Source of the DNA: Pontibacter rufus
GTDB lineage: Bacteria; Bacteroidota; Bacteroidia; Cytophagales; Hymenobacteraceae
Direction: 5' to 3'
DNA: 64,000 bases
Assembly: GCF_015694705.1 (NCBI RefSeq)
Contig: NZ_JADQDR010000005.1
Span: 62,001 to 126,000 of the forward strand
In this document: piece by piece, positions 17,188 through 26,106 of the stretch
Position numbering within the stretch: position 1 is the first letter of the stretch
How the letters are laid out: each line of letters opens with the position of its first letter
The notes under the pieces: generated by a model
The model's database searches: none
What the model saw: the letters and a program-made list of their open reading frames with translations, nothing else
What the model was told of the DNA's origin: nothing
Program-made: the position numbers and the translations under genes

Positions 17188-17772
17188 TCAGAGTGTCAGC
17201 TTTGCCTGCTCCACATAAAGCTGCAGTTCCGGGAAAAAAGCAGCAAAGTCGGCAGCATACAAGTCATAGTTTTCACGGAGCTCTTCCGCTCCTGTCTCCA
17301 TACCCGAGACAAATGTTGTACGCCGGCTCAACCCGACCAAAGCCTTTTCTATGCCTTCGATGGCCGCATAAGAAAGCAGCCAGTTGTACTGCACCATGTG
17401 CGGGAAAAAGGCCTGCACCCGCGGCGGCAGCAAATCGAAGCGGCGGTTGATAAGGCCATAAATACGTCGTGTATAGGCTTCCAGGGATTCCGGCGCATAC
17501 TGCTCGAACCGGCTGGCCAGGAAATGGTCGAAAAAGATATCAGAAACAACGGGCGCATACTTTTTATACTTTGGCCGCAGCCTTGCATTGGTTTGCGCCA
17601 CAACCGCATGCGTGTCGGTATAAGTGTCGATGAGGCGGTGCAGCCGGATGCCTTTGGCGATGCCTGCGGAGTAAAGTTCTAACTGCTTTCCTTTCACTGC
17701 ATCGGCTATAAAATTGCCGAACAGCAGGTCTTCGGCTTCGCCGGATAAAAACGCATGAGCCAGGAAATTCAA
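17188..17772 (-). CDS. acpH: Acyl carrier protein phosphodiesterase-like (AcpH)
   Basis: 194 residues, DUF479/AcpH family, an HD-like metal phosphodiesterase reported to remove phosphopantetheine from acyl carrier protein. The hallmark start MNFLAHAFLSG-x-DLLFGNFIADAVKG is present, followed by GIRLHRLIDTYTD and VVSDIFFDHFLA, which hold the metal-binding His and Asp residues. Length is typical. It is transcribed alone, convergent with the 16760 gene. Confidence 0.9.
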   Translation of the reverse strand: MNFLAHAFLSGEAEDLLFGNFIADAVKGKQLELYSAGIAKGIRLHRLIDTYTDTHAVVAQTNARLRPKYKKYAPVVSDIFFDHFLASRFEQYAPESLEAYTRRIYGLINRRFDLLPPRVQAFFPHMVQYNWLLSYAAIEGIEKALVGLSRRTTFVSGMETGAEELRENYDLYAADFAAFFPELQLYVEQAKLTL

Positions 17773-18015
17773 GATAAGTAGATTTGAAAATTGACGATGT
17801 ATAAATTTGAAAATGAAGCACCGGTGTGCCGGGCTTTGCTAAATGGAAGTATGTCGTTTTAATTTATCTCACTTGTTAAAGGAAGATTAGAAGTGTAAAC
17901 AAACAAGTTCCGCGATATGTTTTGACATAAAAATGAGGCTCCGGCTGCTCTTGCCGCAGTATGAACCCTGCGTTTGCCGCCGCCGTAATCAAAACTATAC
18001 ACAAGAAATAAAACT

Positions 18016-18516
18016 ATGAATAACGACCAAAGTACGCAGGAAAACCTGGAGAAGCTAATAGGCTTTATTAAAGATATTGACATTGCTATGATGAGCACCA
18101 TCGACGCGGATGGCAGCATCCGCAGCAGGCCCATGCAAACGCAGCAGACGAAAGCAGATGGCCTGATATGGTTTTTTACAGGCTATGCCTCAGATAAGAC
18201 ACACGAACTGGAGAATGATGCCCATGTAAACCTCAGCTATGCCAGCCCTGACGACAACCTGTACGTGTCGGTATCCGGCAGGGCAACCCTGTCTAAAGAC
18301 AAAGCTAAAATTGAAGAACTCTGGACTCCGGCTATGAAAGCGTGGTTTCCCAAGGGCAAAGATGATCCGAATATCGGCCTGATTAAAGTTACCATCAACA
18401 AAGCAGAGTACTGGGATGCACCGAGCAGCACCATGGTGCAATTGTATGGTATGGCCAAGGCCGCCCTGACAGGTGAGCGGCCGGACGCGGGCGAAAACAA
18501 GAAAATTAATTTATAA
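18016..18516 (+). CDS. PNPOx-fold general stress protein
   Basis: 166 residues of the pyridoxamine-phosphate-oxidase-like split barrel (general stress protein 26 type), probably binding a flavin. Characteristic blocks are MMSTIDADGSIRSRPMQTQ, GLIWFFTGYASDKTHELEND and VNLSYASPDDNLYVSVSGRA. The C-terminal PKGKDDPNIGLIKVTINKAEYWD matches the group. The electron donor and true substrate are unknown. Upstream 240 bp and downstream hairpin suggest a single-gene transcript. Confidence 0.88.
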   Translation: MNNDQSTQENLEKLIGFIKDIDIAMMSTIDADGSIRSRPMQTQQTKADGLIWFFTGYASDKTHELENDAHVNLSYASPDDNLYVSVSGRATLSKDKAKIEELWTPAMKAWFPKGKDDPNIGLIKVTINKAEYWDAPSSTMVQLYGMAKAALTGERPDAGENKKINL

Positions 18517-18549
18517 TTGTTTGAAATTCAGCCAGGTATGAGGGCAAAC

Positions 18550-18593
18550 AAAACGGCGCCTGCTCTGCAAGAATGTAGGGCAGGCGCTGTTTT
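18550..18593 (+). terminator. Intrinsic terminator after the PNPOx gene
   Basis: AAAACGGCGCCTGC (18550-18563) pairs with GCAGGCGCTGTTTT (18580-18593) with one mismatch and a 16-nt loop, ending in a T run. It lies 33 bp past the stop codon. Confidence 0.85.
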
Positions 18594-18880
18594 CATCAGA
18601 GCGCGTTTCGGTTATAACACTGCTTCGGCATCATAATGCAGATGACGGCACAACTTGTCGGGAACGCTCCGGCAAAGAATACAAATCAAATGCCACTCCT
18701 TTTTTCAAGGAGGGACAGGAATGGGTTATTTATACTTCATTTTCAGATATGTTCTGTCGCTGCCTATCGGCAGGATTACAATTATTGCTGAAGTATAAAA
18801 TACCTGCTGAACAATTTGCCCCGGCAGGTGTTTTTGTGTGATTTGCTGCCTATCTTCATCATCAGAAAAATTCTTATACT
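18594..18880. other. Intergenic region before the crtA-like gene
   Basis: 287 bp with no gene seen. It contains three TATACTT/AAGTATA heptamers (near 18731, 18791 and 18875). The last is directly before the TTG start of the next gene. Confidence 0.3.
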
Positions 18881-19624
18881 TTGCCACATACTTTAGTACC
18901 TGCCCGGCTTACTACGCTTACCCTTTTCGGAATCCGGAGCGGACATATCCGCTGGGGCCTGGCACAGATGGGTACTTCGGTGCCGCACCTGCGCCAGGTG
19001 CCGGGTCTCCTTTTCTTTAAATTACTCGGAAGCGGACAGGGCAAAGGTTTCAGCATCAAACCAAATTTCCGGCGCTATGGCCTGCTCTGCACCTGGGACA
19101 ATGAAAATGCTGCGGATGTATTTCTGAGTTCGTCTGAGCTGATGCAAACGTACCGCCGCCATACCGACGAAATCTGGACAGTGAAGCTGCTGCCTTACCA
19201 GGCACATGGGCAATGGGACGGGCAGGAGCCGTTCGCACCAGTGCTGGCGGAAAAGTACAGCAGCGGCCCGGTTGCCGTGCTGACGCGGGCAAGTATAAAC
19301 TGGCGCTCGCTTCCGGGCTTCTGGCGCTTTGTGCCACGCGCCAGCAAAGCGCTTGATGCAGCCTCAGGGCTGATTTGCTCTATCGGTTTGGGCGAGCTTC
19401 CTTTCTTCAGGCAGGCGACGTTTAGCATATGGGAATCGGAGGAGGCCATGAAGCAGTACGCCTACCGCAACACAATGCATCAGGAAGTAATGCGGCGCAC
19501 CCGCTCCGAAAACTGGTACAGTGAAGAACTTTTTGCCCGCTTTAAACTTGTCGGCAGCGCCGGAACCTGGGCTGGTGCCGATCCGCTGGCCTTATACTTG
19601 CCGGAACCCATGCGTGAAGTATAA
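18881..19624 (+). CDS. crtA: Spheroidene monooxygenase-like (CrtA) protein
   Basis: About 247 residues, heme-dependent carotenoid ketolase/hydroxylase family known from CrtA of purple bacteria and seen in pigmented Bacteroidota. Family-typical stretches are LGSGQGKGFSIKPNFRRYGLLCTWDNENAADVF (in part) and FSIWESEEAMKQYAYR, close to the FSxWxxxxxMxxFAY signature near the C terminus. The frame has no early ATG: TTG at 18881 is the best start, just after a TATACTTTG. An internal ATG (residue 30) would cut into the fold. No other carotenoid gene is nearby. Confidence 0.8.
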   Translation: MPHTLVPARLTTLTLFGIRSGHIRWGLAQMGTSVPHLRQVPGLLFFKLLGSGQGKGFSIKPNFRRYGLLCTWDNENAADVFLSSSELMQTYRRHTDEIWTVKLLPYQAHGQWDGQEPFAPVLAEKYSSGPVAVLTRASINWRSLPGFWRFVPRASKALDAASGLICSIGLGELPFFRQATFSIWESEEAMKQYAYRNTMHQEVMRRTRSENWYSEELFARFKLVGSAGTWAGADPLALYLPEPMREV

Positions 19625-19640
19625 GCAGGGAGACCTTGCT

Positions 19641-20291
19641 TCAGGATGTATAATTCCGCAGCGCCTCCTGCAGGCGGCTGTTCAGGGCCTCAAAGAGGCG
19701 GTAGCCGCGGCTCAGCAGGCTCACCTGGTGGCCATTAAGTAAGTATAAGCTCGGGAAAGCGTTCGCCTGCAAGTGGCGGGCAATCAGGAAATCCTGCTGC
19801 GTTTTTTCCAGCATCAGTTCGGAGTTAAACATTTCCAGAAATTCTTCCTCTGTTACATCAAACTGCGTAGCAATGGCAGCCAGAATAGCGGGTTGCGTTA
19901 CATCGCTGCCCTGGGCGTAAAAAGCGTTTTGGATTGCCTCGGCCATCTCCAGTTCGGCTTCTGGTTTCAGGTAGCGCATGGTTATTACTGCACGGCAGGC
20001 AGGTTCCGTATCATACACAAAGTCGTTGCGCTCCAGCAGGGTATAATTGAAGGGCTGCTCTGTCGCCTTTTCAACTTCCTGCCAGTGATGCCGGATGCTG
20101 TCGCGCATGCCTGTATCCATCGGTTTGGTAGTGCCGGGGCGCAGACCGCCCATCACCAGCTTGAATTTTAGCTTATCCTCTTGCGCCTGTTTTAATTTTT
20201 GTAATTGCGGTGCAAAACCATAGCACCATGAACACATAGGGTCCATTACATAAATCAGGTGCGGCACATCCAGCAAATTGTATTGTTCCAT
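19641..20291 (-). CDS. DsbA-family thioredoxin-fold protein
   Basis: About 216 residues, FrnE/DsbA-like oxidoreductase with active-site CSWC in YVMDPMCSWCYGF. An inserted helical domain follows, and the thioredoxin cis-proline region is FPSLYLLNG. No signal peptide, so it should act in the cytosol as a disulfide isomerase or thiol-dependent enzyme. I start at ATG 20291 (MEQYNLLDVP), with GGAG upstream; a longer frame uses TTG at 20312. Its stop lies 16 bp from that of the convergent crtA-like gene. Confidence 0.88.
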   Translation of the reverse strand: MEQYNLLDVPHLIYVMDPMCSWCYGFAPQLQKLKQAQEDKLKFKLVMGGLRPGTTKPMDTGMRDSIRHHWQEVEKATEQPFNYTLLERNDFVYDTEPACRAVITMRYLKPEAELEMAEAIQNAFYAQGSDVTQPAILAAIATQFDVTEEEFLEMFNSELMLEKTQQDFLIARHLQANAFPSLYLLNGHQVSLLSRGYRLFEALNSRLQEALRNYTS

Positions 20292-20382
20292 TATCTTATT
20301 TATCTCCGGCAAATTTATGATTTATGCTGCACTCGCCTGTTCTAAACATTGACGGCAATGCAGCCCCGCTCCTCTGTTGAAA

Positions 20383-21303
20383 TTATGGCGCGAGCAGGGC
20401 ATCCAGGAAACCGATTTCTTCATCCTTCTGCCTGAACACAGTCAATGGAATGTCCATGTCGTGGCGCAGCACCTTTTCGGTTACGCTGCCGAGTACAAAA
20501 AATGCGGCTGCCGTCATGCCTTTGGCGCCTATTACCAGCATATCCGCTCCTACCCGCTTGGCCTCCAGCACAATCAGTTCACCAATACCAGCATCATGCT
20601 CCTGCCGCACCAGCCTGAGCGTGGCTATCTCCCGCAACTCCGGAAACTGCAGTACCAGCTTTTCATACTTCTCTTCTGCAAAGCCGCGCATCCGCTCATC
20701 GAATGCCTCATAACTCATGCCCAGCGTGCGGTAGCCGGTGGGCACCTCATATACATGCAGGCATACCAGTTCTGCGCCGGAAGGCTTCACCACCGATTCC
20801 AGCAGCCTTTCCAGCGCCAGGTTGCTATAGTCAGAAAAATCTGTGCTGATGACAATGCGGCGCAGGCCGGGGGCAAACATTTCAGGTACGAAGAGTATGG
20901 ATATACGGCCGCTTCGGAGCAGTTTATGGGCAAGTACCCCGCTGCCGTGCAGGCGCAGTTTGCGGCCAACGAGCATCAGATCTATCTGCTTTATCTGCGA
21001 CCAGTGTAAAAGTTCCTTCAGGGGCTTGCCCTCTTTTACCAGAATCTCAACTTCGGTACCTGTACTTCCCTGGAAAGCATGCTGCACTTTTTCGTTTATC
21101 CGCCGCTTCATTATTTCGTCTGCAGGCGCCACCGGCTCCAGCCCCTGCAGCAGTTCTTCGGGCAGTTCCAGGCTTTTTTCTACATGTATAAAGTATACTT
21201 TCGAGACGCCCAACTGCCGGCAGATAAAAGCGGCATACGGTATCAGGGTGTCATCCATTTCGGTCAGGTCGAGGCCTACCATCAGTCGGTTCAGTGTATT
21301 CAT
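20383..21303 (-). CDS. Tandem universal stress protein
   Basis: 306 residues, two UspA domains in one chain (about 1-145 and 150-290). Domain one has VGLDLTEMDDTLIPYAAF and VGRKLRLHGSGVLAHKLLRS; domain two has VISTDFSDYSNLALERLLE and the nucleotide-binding GAKGMTAAAFFVLGSVTEKVLRHD (in part). Such proteins respond to energy or redox stress and often bind ATP. A perfect 10-bp palindrome, AAGTATACTT at 21191-21200, formed by two overlapping copies of the window's repeated heptamer, lies inside the gene. Confidence 0.92.
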   Translation of the reverse strand: MNTLNRLMVGLDLTEMDDTLIPYAAFICRQLGVSKVYFIHVEKSLELPEELLQGLEPVAPADEIMKRRINEKVQHAFQGSTGTEVEILVKEGKPLKELLHWSQIKQIDLMLVGRKLRLHGSGVLAHKLLRSGRISILFVPEMFAPGLRRIVISTDFSDYSNLALERLLESVVKPSGAELVCLHVYEVPTGYRTLGMSYEAFDERMRGFAEEKYEKLVLQFPELREIATLRLVRQEHDAGIGELIVLEAKRVGADMLVIGAKGMTAAAFFVLGSVTEKVLRHDMDIPLTVFRQKDEEIGFLDALLAP

Positions 21304-21509
21304 CGTATAGGTTTCGGTTCAGGCAATTTGTTTATGTCAGAAGCAAAAAACAGCTCTAAGCATAATACGGTAATTGTCCCTTTACCTTTGCAATTTCGCC
21401 CGTTTCCTGTATTCTATCCTACATGATTTTTGCTGAAGCTGAAAAAATGCTTCAGCGAATAACTAATCGTGTATTACAGAGAAGCATGCACAACGCGGTA
21501 AATGCACTG

Positions 21510-22331
21510 CTATGAGGTATGACTGGGGTGCGGATGTTGTATAAACGGCCTGGCAGGTTCAGCATACGTGGCCAGGGCATCCACAGAAGTTAGTTCCTGA
21601 TAAGGATAAGAAAGTGCTGTGAGACGGCCGCCAAAAACGCAGCCGGTATCCAGGTTAATGGTATTGTTGCGCCAGCGGGGTGACAGCACAGGCGTATGCC
21701 CGTATACCACAATGGCCTTGCCGCAATAGTCTGCTGCCCAGTCGAGACGCACCGGCAGGCCCTTTTCGTCTTTGTCACCATTCACAGGCCCATACAGGCA
21801 CAGCGCCCGCACGCCTTTTGAGTTGCGCCCGTGCAGGCGCTCCTCCAGGCCTGCATGGGCTACTACCAGGCGTCCTTCGTCCAGTATCAGGTGGTGGGGC
21901 AGGCTGCCAAAAAAGGCTTTCACCCGTTCACGGAAAGCTGTATCGTAAGCAGATAATTGGGCTACTGTCAGTTCCAGTCCGTGGCGCACCTGCACCTGGT
22001 GGCCCAGCAGCAAGCGGTATAATTTATCATCGTGGTTGCCGGTAACACAATAAGCGAGTCCCTGCGCCACCATGTCCATCACCAGGCGCAGCACTTCCGG
22101 GGAGTTCGGGCCGCGATCTGTCAAATCACCCAGAAAAATGGCTTTATACCCTTCCGGGGGAATTACTGCATAGCGCTGTTGTGCGTGCTCGAAATACACC
22201 TCATAACCTAACTTGCGCAGCAAAGCAAGCAACTCGTCCAGGCAGCCGTGTACATCCCCGATCAGGTGAAAGGGGCCTTGCTCCTGCTTCACGTCGTGAT
22301 AATGCCACTGTTTTTCGGTTTCACTTATCAT
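21510..22331 (-). CDS. PrpE-like metallophosphoesterase
   Basis: 273 residues, calcineurin-like phosphatase with all metal-binding blocks: GDVHGC, GDLTDRG, GNHDDK, VAHAGL and YGHTPV. The arrangement and INLDTGCVFGGRLTAL end resemble bis(5-nucleosyl)-tetraphosphatase/PrpE serine-threonine phosphatases, which hydrolyse Ap4A or phosphoproteins. Cytosolic. The start at 22331 (MISETEKQW) leaves an 186-bp divergent region to the CLC gene. Substrate cannot be told from sequence alone. Confidence 0.88.
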   Translation of the reverse strand: MISETEKQWHYHDVKQEQGPFHLIGDVHGCLDELLALLRKLGYEVYFEHAQQRYAVIPPEGYKAIFLGDLTDRGPNSPEVLRLVMDMVAQGLAYCVTGNHDDKLYRLLLGHQVQVRHGLELTVAQLSAYDTAFRERVKAFFGSLPHHLILDEGRLVVAHAGLEERLHGRNSKGVRALCLYGPVNGDKDEKGLPVRLDWAADYCGKAIVVYGHTPVLSPRWRNNTINLDTGCVFGGRLTALSYPYQELTSVDALATYAEPARPFIQHPHPSHTS

Positions 22332-22517
22332 GGGTATACTCTTAGAACCTGCGCGTTATAAAAAGCGTCTTTTGCTATAACAGGTAAATGCAACGCCTGG
22401 TTAGGCTTAGCTTGGTTTTTTATAGCTGTTATCCAAAAGTATACCAGATAAAGGTTGAATAGGGGGCACTGTATCACTAATTTTACAGGCTGCGACCAAA
22501 CCCGTCCGAGGTTGTAC

Positions 22518-24302
22518 ATGAGCATGTCCTACTATAAAAGATATAAAATTCCGCTTCTCTGGCTGCGCCGTCATACTTCCAGCCGTGAATTTATACTTCT
22601 GTCCAGTGTTTTGGTCGGGTTTACGGCAGGCATGGCAGCTGTTATACTTAAAACAATTGTCCATTACATTTACCTATTGCTGGCCTACAGCGGGCACCTG
22701 CTCGACAGGCCCGGCTGGCTCGTTGCTTTACCTATTATCGGTATCCTGCTCACGGTGCTGGTGGTTCAGACGTTTTTCAGGGGCAAAGTGGAAGGAGGCA
22801 CCGCCGGTATTCTTTTCAGCATCTCTCAGAAATCCAGTATTATACGCCGCAGCAAAATGTACTCGTATGTTATCACAAGCGGGATTACCATCGGGTTTGG
22901 CGGCTCTGCGGGCCTGGAGTCGCCAATTGTGGTAACAGGCTCTGCTATCGGCTCTAACTATGGCCGCTCCTACCACCTCAATTACCGCGAACGTACCCTG
23001 TTACTGGCCTGTGGTGCGGCAGCGGGCATAGCGGCCGTTTTTAATGCACCTGTAGCCGGCGTGCTGTTTGCCATTGAAGTACTGCTCACCGACATCAGCA
23101 TCTCTGCCTTTATCCCATTGATAGTTTCGGCAGTAGTCGGCACCTTATGCTCCAAGCTTATTTTAGAAGAAGACCTGCTGTTTTTTGTAGGTATGATTGT
23201 ACCCTTCAAAGCTGCCAATATTCCGTTTTATATGTTGCTGGGCGCACTCACCGGCCTTATATCCGTTTATTATACCCGCACCGTGCATCGGATTGAGGAA
23301 GCTTTTGAGCCGCTTGCCAACAAAGTATACAAGCGCGCCCTGGTTGGCGGTTTGTGCCTGGGTTTGCTCATCATGCTGTTCCCGCCACTTTTTGGTCAGG
23401 GCTACGAAACGGTAAAACTGCTTCAGCAGGACAAGGCGGAGTTGCTGCTGAAAGGCAGCTGGCTATCGTTTTTCGGTACGAACGAGTGGGTGGTACTATG
23501 CTTTACGGGAGCGCTGGCACTGGTAAAAGTTGTTGCATCCACCTTAACCATAGAAGCAGGCGGCAAAGGCGGCAATTTCGGGCCGTCAATGTTTGTGGGC
23601 GCCTATGCCGGATTTTTCTTTGCCAAACTCACCAACCTGCTCCAGGTTAGCCATGTGCCGGTAAGCAGTTTTACCATGGTGGGCATGGCCGGTATCCTGA
23701 GTGGCGTGATGCATGCCCCGCTGATGGGTATCTTCCTGATAGCTGAAATTACGGGCGGCTATACTTTGATGATTCCGCTGATGGTGGTGTCGGCGACATC
23801 TTATGCGGTAGTGAAATATTTTGAGCCTTACTCGCTAGAAGCCAAAAAGCTGGCGCAGAAAGGGCAGCTGCTCACCAGCAACAAAGACAACACCGTGCTG
23901 CAGATCATGAAAATCCGTCCCCTCATCGAGTCAGAGTTTCAGCTGGTATCGCCCGATGCCTCGCTCCGTGAACTGGTAGAGGTGATAGCGCATTCCAAAA
24001 GAAACATTTTCCCGGTGGTCAGCGCAAAGGGCAAGTTGGAGGGCATTATACTGCTGGAGGATATTCGCGAGATTATGTTTAAAACCGAACGGTACGACAC
24101 CGTTAAAGCAAAAGAACTGATGGTGCGCCCGCCCGACGTGGTGCAGCATGATGACAGCATGGCCGTTGTAATGAAGAAATTTGATGAAACCGGCGCCTGG
24201 AACCTGCCTGTACTGGAAGGAGAAGTATACCTGGGCTTTGTTTCCAAATCGAGTATCTTCACCAAGTATAGAAAGCTGCTGATTAAGACAACGAATATAT
24301 AG
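22518..24302 (+). CDS. CLC chloride channel/antiporter with CBS domains
   Basis: 594 residues from ATG 22518 (MSMSYYKRYK); an in-frame TTG at 22455 is less likely. The membrane part is a chloride-type CLC: GGTAGILFSIS, GFGGSAGLESPIVVTG with the gating glutamate (E134), FNAPVAGVLFAIEVLL and GGKGGNFGPSMFVGA. Residues about 450-590 hold two CBS domains (LVSPDASLRELVEVIAHSKRNIFPVV and MVRPPDVVQHDD), which usually bind adenine nucleotides. It contrasts with the CBS-less fluoride-type CLC at 4.3 kb, so the cell probably handles the two anions separately. Confidence 0.93.
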   Translation: MSMSYYKRYKIPLLWLRRHTSSREFILLSSVLVGFTAGMAAVILKTIVHYIYLLLAYSGHLLDRPGWLVALPIIGILLTVLVVQTFFRGKVEGGTAGILFSISQKSSIIRRSKMYSYVITSGITIGFGGSAGLESPIVVTGSAIGSNYGRSYHLNYRERTLLLACGAAAGIAAVFNAPVAGVLFAIEVLLTDISISAFIPLIVSAVVGTLCSKLILEEDLLFFVGMIVPFKAANIPFYMLLGALTGLISVYYTRTVHRIEEAFEPLANKVYKRALVGGLCLGLLIMLFPPLFGQGYETVKLLQQDKAELLLKGSWLSFFGTNEWVVLCFTGALALVKVVASTLTIEAGGKGGNFGPSMFVGAYAGFFFAKLTNLLQVSHVPVSSFTMVGMAGILSGVMHAPLMGIFLIAEITGGYTLMIPLMVVSATSYAVVKYFEPYSLEAKKLAQKGQLLTSNKDNTVLQIMKIRPLIESEFQLVSPDASLRELVEVIAHSKRNIFPVVSAKGKLEGIILLEDIREIMFKTERYDTVKAKELMVRPPDVVQHDDSMAVVMKKFDETGAWNLPVLEGEVYLGFVSKSSIFTKYRKLLIKTTNI

Positions 24303-24472
24303 CTGGATCAGAAATATATTTCTGCCTCTCTGCTGCAGCATGACGCACCACTTCCTGCTTTACGACAATAATCCAATTGACAGGGAAGCTACTTTCTGAA
24401 TGGCTGAATGAGGACGCTATAGCCTGGATCTCGTAAAACCAGTTATGAAAACGGCAATCGAAATACGAAATA

Positions 24473-25336
24473 ATGAACTCTCCCAAATGGCTCGACCGCA
24501 TCCTCTACCCTTTCGCGCATCATACGCTGCAATTGGATAGTGGGCAAATGCATTATGTAGATGAAGGTAAGGGAGAACCCGTTGTTTTTGTGCACGGCAC
24601 ACCTACCTGGTCCTTTTTATGGCGGCAGCAGATAAAATCGCTTTGCCGGGAGTTCCGCTGTATTGCGCCTGATCACCTCGGTTTCGGCTTATCGGATAAA
24701 CCAAAGGATTTCAGCTATACCCCGGAAGCACATGCCAGCAACCTGGAGCAATTAATAACGCGCCTGCAGCTCAAAAACATCATACTGGTGGTACACGATT
24801 TCGGCGGCCCGATTGGCCTGCATTATGCCTTACGCCACCCGGATAATGTGAAACGAATCGTGCTACTGAATACCTGGATGTGGAGCCTGGAAGAAGAGAA
24901 AAGGATCAGGCAGGTAAGCCGTTTTATGCGCAGCAGTATTGGCCGGTTTTTATACCTGCAAATGGCCTTTTCGCCCCGCATACTGCTGCCGCAAGGTTAT
25001 TACCAGCACAAGCACCTGACCAAAGATATCCAGCGCCATTATCACAAGCCTTTATCCTCCTCAGCCAGCCGGCTGGGCACCTGGCGCTTTGCTGTGGCTT
25101 TGCATGAGGCGAACCTATACTTTGCACAACTGTGGGCGCAGCGCGACAAACTGCATCGCATCCCTATACTTTTACTTTGGGGAGAAAAAGACAAACTCCT
25201 GCCGTTGCATTTCTTAGATACATGGCAACAGGCATTCCCTGAGGCACGCGTCGTTAGGTTCAAAGCCGGGCATTTTCTGCAGGAAGAGCGGGGCAGCGAA
25301 GTAACAGCGGCAATAAAGGATTTTATTCAGGAATAA
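24473..25336 (+). CDS. Haloalkane dehalogenase-like alpha/beta hydrolase
   Basis: 287 residues. The nucleophile is an aspartate (D109 in VHDFGGPIG), not serine, and the catalytic His is in AGHFLQEE (about H267), both typical of haloalkane dehalogenases, as is HGTPTWSFLW (oxyanion hole and a halide-side residue). However, the Trp that normally follows the nucleophile and holds the halide is Phe here (F110), so dehalogenation is uncertain. LLWGEKDKLLP supplies the third acid. Cytosolic, monocistronic, convergent with the his genes. Confidence 0.85.
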   Translation: MNSPKWLDRILYPFAHHTLQLDSGQMHYVDEGKGEPVVFVHGTPTWSFLWRQQIKSLCREFRCIAPDHLGFGLSDKPKDFSYTPEAHASNLEQLITRLQLKNIILVVHDFGGPIGLHYALRHPDNVKRIVLLNTWMWSLEEEKRIRQVSRFMRSSIGRFLYLQMAFSPRILLPQGYYQHKHLTKDIQRHYHKPLSSSASRLGTWRFAVALHEANLYFAQLWAQRDKLHRIPILLLWGEKDKLLPLHFLDTWQQAFPEARVVRFKAGHFLQEERGSEVTAAIKDFIQE

Positions 25337-25348
25337 GACACTTGGACA

Positions 25349-25376
25349 GTATAGACGCATAATATTGCGTCTATAC
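25349..25376. terminator. Bidirectional hairpin between hydrolase and hisIE
   Basis: Perfect 11-bp inverted repeat, GTATAGACGCA (25349-25359) and TGCGTCTATAC (25366-25376), with a 6-nt loop, between convergent genes. It lacks strong T runs, so terminator function is probable rather than sure. Confidence 0.6.
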
Positions 25377-25421
25377 GAATAAAGCTAAAGCTCGCTATAC
25401 TTTACATAAATATTCAACCTG

Positions 25422-26030
25422 TTATTTCTTGTGCCGCTCCTGCAAAACAGCTACTACATCTTTCAGCTCCAGGCCTGTCGCAGCCAGCAGCACCAGCAGG
25501 TGGTAAAGCAGGTCGGCGGCTTCGCCTTTCATGGTATCCAGCTTACCGGCTACGGCGTCTATCACTGTTTCTACTGCCTCTTCTCCTACTTTCTGGGCAA
25601 TTTTGTTTACACCTTTCTCAAACATGAAATTAGTATAGGAGCCTTCGGCAGGATGAGTCTTCCGCTCCTGAATCACATTTTCCAGCTGCGCTAAAAACCG
25701 GATTGCTTTGATGCGGTTAGCTGCCGTTTCTTCTCCAAAGCAGCTCGTGCTGCCGGTGTGGCAGGTCGGGCCGTTCGGATTCACTTTTATCAGCAGTGCA
25801 TCGTTATCGCAGTCTTCGGTTATACTTACCACTTTCAGGGTGTTGCCGGAGGTTTCGCCTTTTGTCCAGAGGCGGTTTTTAGAACGGGAAAAGAATGTAA
25901 CCAGCTTTTCCTGCTGCGTTTTGTTCAGTGCTTCCCGGTTCATGTAGCCCAGCATCAGCACCTGGCCTGTTGTATTATCCTGTATAATGGCGGGAATTAA
26001 GCCGTCTGTTTTATCGAAATCTAAGTTCAC
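25422..26030 (-). CDS. hisIE: Phosphoribosyl-AMP cyclohydrolase/phosphoribosyl-ATP pyrophosphatase
   Basis: Bifunctional enzyme for steps two and three of histidine synthesis, 202 residues. Residues 1-105 are HisI, with the zinc and substrate motifs WTKGETSGN and CDNDALLIKVNPNGPTCHTG (C and H ligands). Residues about 110-200 are HisE, the all-helical MazG-like pyrophosphatase (KKVGEEAVET-like segment QKVGEEAVETVIDAVAG). Last gene of hisHAF-IE, 76 bp behind hisF; the gap holds an AT-rich degenerate repeat. Confidence 0.97.
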   Translation of the reverse strand: MNLDFDKTDGLIPAIIQDNTTGQVLMLGYMNREALNKTQQEKLVTFFSRSKNRLWTKGETSGNTLKVVSITEDCDNDALLIKVNPNGPTCHTGSTSCFGEETAANRIKAIRFLAQLENVIQERKTHPAEGSYTNFMFEKGVNKIAQKVGEEAVETVIDAVAGKLDTMKGEAADLLYHLLVLLAATGLELKDVVAVLQERHKK

Positions 26031-26106
26031 CTTTTTTAATTATGAATTAATAATTAGGAATTATGAATGAGGTGCAGCCTTGTGATCATGCGTGAACACG
26101 CTTTAA
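26031..26106. repeat. AT-rich degenerate direct repeat in the his operon
   Basis: The 76-bp gap between hisF and hisIE has near-repeated words: AATTATGAATTA, ATAATTAGGA, ATTATGAATGA. Other operon gaps in this window carry similar low-complexity near-repeats with different words. Confidence 0.5.

Noticed and set aside
22455..22517. TTG start adding 21 residues to the CBS-containing CLC
   Set aside because: The extra stretch is polar and Cys-containing, and ATG 22518 begins just ahead of the conserved basic N terminus.
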